Source: Taylorella asinigenitalis ATCC 700933
Lineage (GTDB): Bacteria; Pseudomonadota; Gammaproteobacteria; Burkholderiales; Burkholderiaceae_B
Reading direction: 5' to 3'
Length of the DNA: 64,000 nt
Assembly: GCF_000687755.1 (NCBI RefSeq)
Contig: NZ_JHXN01000005.1
Coordinates: 34,121-98,120 of the forward strand
Part shown: in pieces, positions 62,748-64,000 of the stretch
Position numbering within the stretch: position 1 is the first letter of the stretch
Layout: every line of letters begins with the position of its first letter
Made by a program: the position numbers and the translations under genes
Notes under the pieces: model-generated
Told to the model about the DNA's origin: nothing
The model's database searches: none
What the model saw: the letters and a program-made list of their open reading frames with translations, nothing else

Positions 62748-64000
62748 TTAAATGTGCGATTGGATTTCTATCCTTATCCGTACTACTTTCTTTTAATTTA
62801 TCTTTAATAGCCCTAAATTCCTCTAGGGCTTCAGGATTTTTTTCGCCTTCGTTTAAACCCTCATTAGAAAATAAAAAATTCTTTGATTCATGTAATTGTA
62901 AATAACGATTCTTATCGAAAATGTAGTCATCAGAACAGTCAATAAAATAAAGCTGTTTTTTTACCCTTGTTGTAGCAATGTAAAACTGATTCCTACTCAA
63001 CGATGAAGATTCACCCTTAAATTTATTACATTGCTCATTTACGCCAAAAACCAAAATTTGGTCAAACTCTCTTCCTTTTGCTTCTGATACAGTTAAAAAT
63101 TGCAAACCAACTTTAGGTGAGTACCTTTTTTTCATTTGCTCTAATTGTAAAAGCCAGTCCCGAAATAAATATCCTTTTGCTAACGCATCCTCTTTTAAGC
63201 CCTGCCATGAAGCCCAACCTATTTGATTTCCTAGCAATGGGTTAGAGGCTAGTCGATAAAATTGAGTGTTATTTTCGAACTTACACATAACCTCATATGT
63301 GGTGAGTTCCAATAAATCCTCATCAAAAAGCTTAACAAACCCCTCGATAAACCGTTGATCATAAACATTAGAGTCATAAAAATAACAATTAACATGAGAC
63401 TGTAAGAGATTTAATACACTGGCAAAAGGTATATCTTTGGAGGCAATGCTTTTGTATATCTCTTCTTTTTTATCTTCACTTAAATGACAAAATGGCAAAT
63501 TAATTAGAGTAAGAAAGTAACTAGTTATTAATTTCTCTAAAAAATGCCGATTCGGAATATTAAATGGGTATCGCAGTATAAATAAAAGCGAAACCATTGC
63601 TACTGAGCTTGAGTAAAATAGCGGCTTGTTTAGTTTTCTTTTTGTATGAGTGTATAAATAGAATTGGGCTAAGCTATTTTGTACATGGTCCTTTGAAATC
63701 ACTACATAATCTTCTTTGGCATGTTGTTTAGGATCGAATCTTTCAATTTCAGTTTGATGCTCTTCCATAGACACTATAGGCCGTGTAATAACATCGGAAA
63801 CTAAATTAGATAGGGTCTGTCCGTATCTATAACTATGATTTAAATAGGCTCTATCGGAATCGAAGTCCATTAAAAAACTATCGAATAATAAATCTGTATT
63901 CGTGCCTCTCCATTCAAATATATTTTGAAATCGATCTCCAACAGCAACTAACTTATGTGTTTTATCTGCAAGAAGTTTTATTAGTTCATATTGTTTTGGA
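62740..64000 (-). CDS. UvrD/PcrA-like ATP-dependent helicase (5' end beyond window)
   Basis: The reverse frame is open from the right edge, so the gene starts outside; at least 419 residues are seen. Visible motifs: motif III (VAVGDRFQNIFEWRGTN near the edge), motif IV LNHSYRYGQTL, motif V FLTVSEAKGREFDQILVFG, motif VI YIATTRVKKQLYFI. This is an SF1A helicase C-terminal half. The separation of motif IV and V (over 200 residues) is typical of 2B insertion. UvrD/Rep identity cannot be decided; the divergent sequence suggests an accessory helicase, perhaps of a defence or mobile system, rather than the housekeeping UvrD. Confidence 0.85.
   Translation of the reverse strand, partial: PKQYELIKLLADKTHKLVAVGDRFQNIFEWRGTNTDLLFDSFLMDFDSDRAYLNHSYRYGQTLSNLVSDVITRPIVSMEEHQTEIERFDPKQHAKEDYVVISKDHVQNSLAQFYLYTHTKRKLNKPLFYSSSVAMVSLLFILRYPFNIPNRHFLEKLITSYFLTLINLPFCHLSEDKKEEIYKSIASKDIPFASVLNLLQSHVNCYFYDSNVYDQRFIEGFVKLFDEDLLELTTYEVMCKFENNTQFYRLASNPLLGNQIGWASWQGLKEDALAKGYLFRDWLLQLEQMKKRYSPKVGLQFLTVSEAKGREFDQILVFGVNEQCNKFKGESSSLSRNQFYIATTRVKKQLYFIDCSDDYIFDKNRYLQLHESKNFLFSNEGLNEGEKNPEALEEFRAIKDKLKESSTDKDRNPIAHLIK

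Noticed and set aside
1..64000. tRNA, rRNA or riboswitch genes
   Set aside because: No cloverleaf, rRNA or known riboswitch core was recognised in any intergenic gap; all gaps are under about 215 bp.

Overview
The window looks like a core-chromosome segment of a low-GC (about 36-38% by eye) betaproteobacterium of the order Burkholderiales. Family Alcaligenaceae, genus Taylorella, is my best guess. The reasons are the Burkholderiales-type gene orders (rsmB/DUF4390/ntrY/ntrX/trkA, argS/SPOR/dsbA, dat/ybeD/lipB, waaC/waaA/birA/coaX, the DUF2868/DUF3482 pair) in AT-rich, tightly packed DNA. I see no phage, insertion sequence, CRISPR array, tRNA or rRNA. About 66 protein genes fill nearly everything; no gap without a gene exceeds about 215 bp.

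Layout. 1-7385 (minus): fmt, rsmB, a DUF4390 protein, the NtrY/NtrX-like two-component pair and trkA (cut by the left edge); the response regulator lacks the sigma54 AAA+ module. 7434-14290: dbpA, an LpxL-like acyltransferase, then rpoH under a perfect CIRCE operator, a Nudix hydrolase, glmU and an MFS exporter. 14283-26644 (minus): a fused RmlB-RmlC protein, lipA, two small envelope genes splitting lipA from lipB, ybeD, dat, dacA, a hydrolase, coaX, birA, waaA, waaC and a site-2 protease. 26771-36026: a glycine-zipper lipoprotein, aspS, an antiporter, ubiA, an MliC-type lysozyme inhibitor, a TauE permease and a basic amino acid ABC importer. 36135-42671: a LysO-type exporter divergent from that importer, a stress membrane protein, DUF1232, the DUF2868/DUF3482 GTPase pair, and a lemA/TPM/TPM operon. 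42746-53310: prfC, bacterioferritin and its ferredoxin with Fur-like boxes, a Sel1 protein, a Gln/Ala-rich membrane protein, leuA, argS, a SPOR protein and dsbA. 53357-64000: a DUF3298 protein behind a hairpin-masked start, smg, gluQ, a methyltransferase, hemN, topB, a DUF945 protein, fpr and a UvrD-like helicase cut by the right edge.

The genes are mostly housekeeping: envelope and LPS building (glmU, waaA, waaC, lpxL-like, dacA, rmlBC), cofactors (lipA/lipB, coaX, birA, hemN, ubiA), translation (fmt, aspS, argS, gluQ, prfC, rsmB) and iron storage. The most unusual signals are a heavily over-represented, gene-oriented 7-mer (ATTGCCA in the sense strand, about 69 copies by hand count), CIRCE control of rpoH, the RmlB-RmlC fusion, a bacterioferritin that has lost five of six ferroxidase ligands, and several RNA hairpins placed over starts or early coding sequence.
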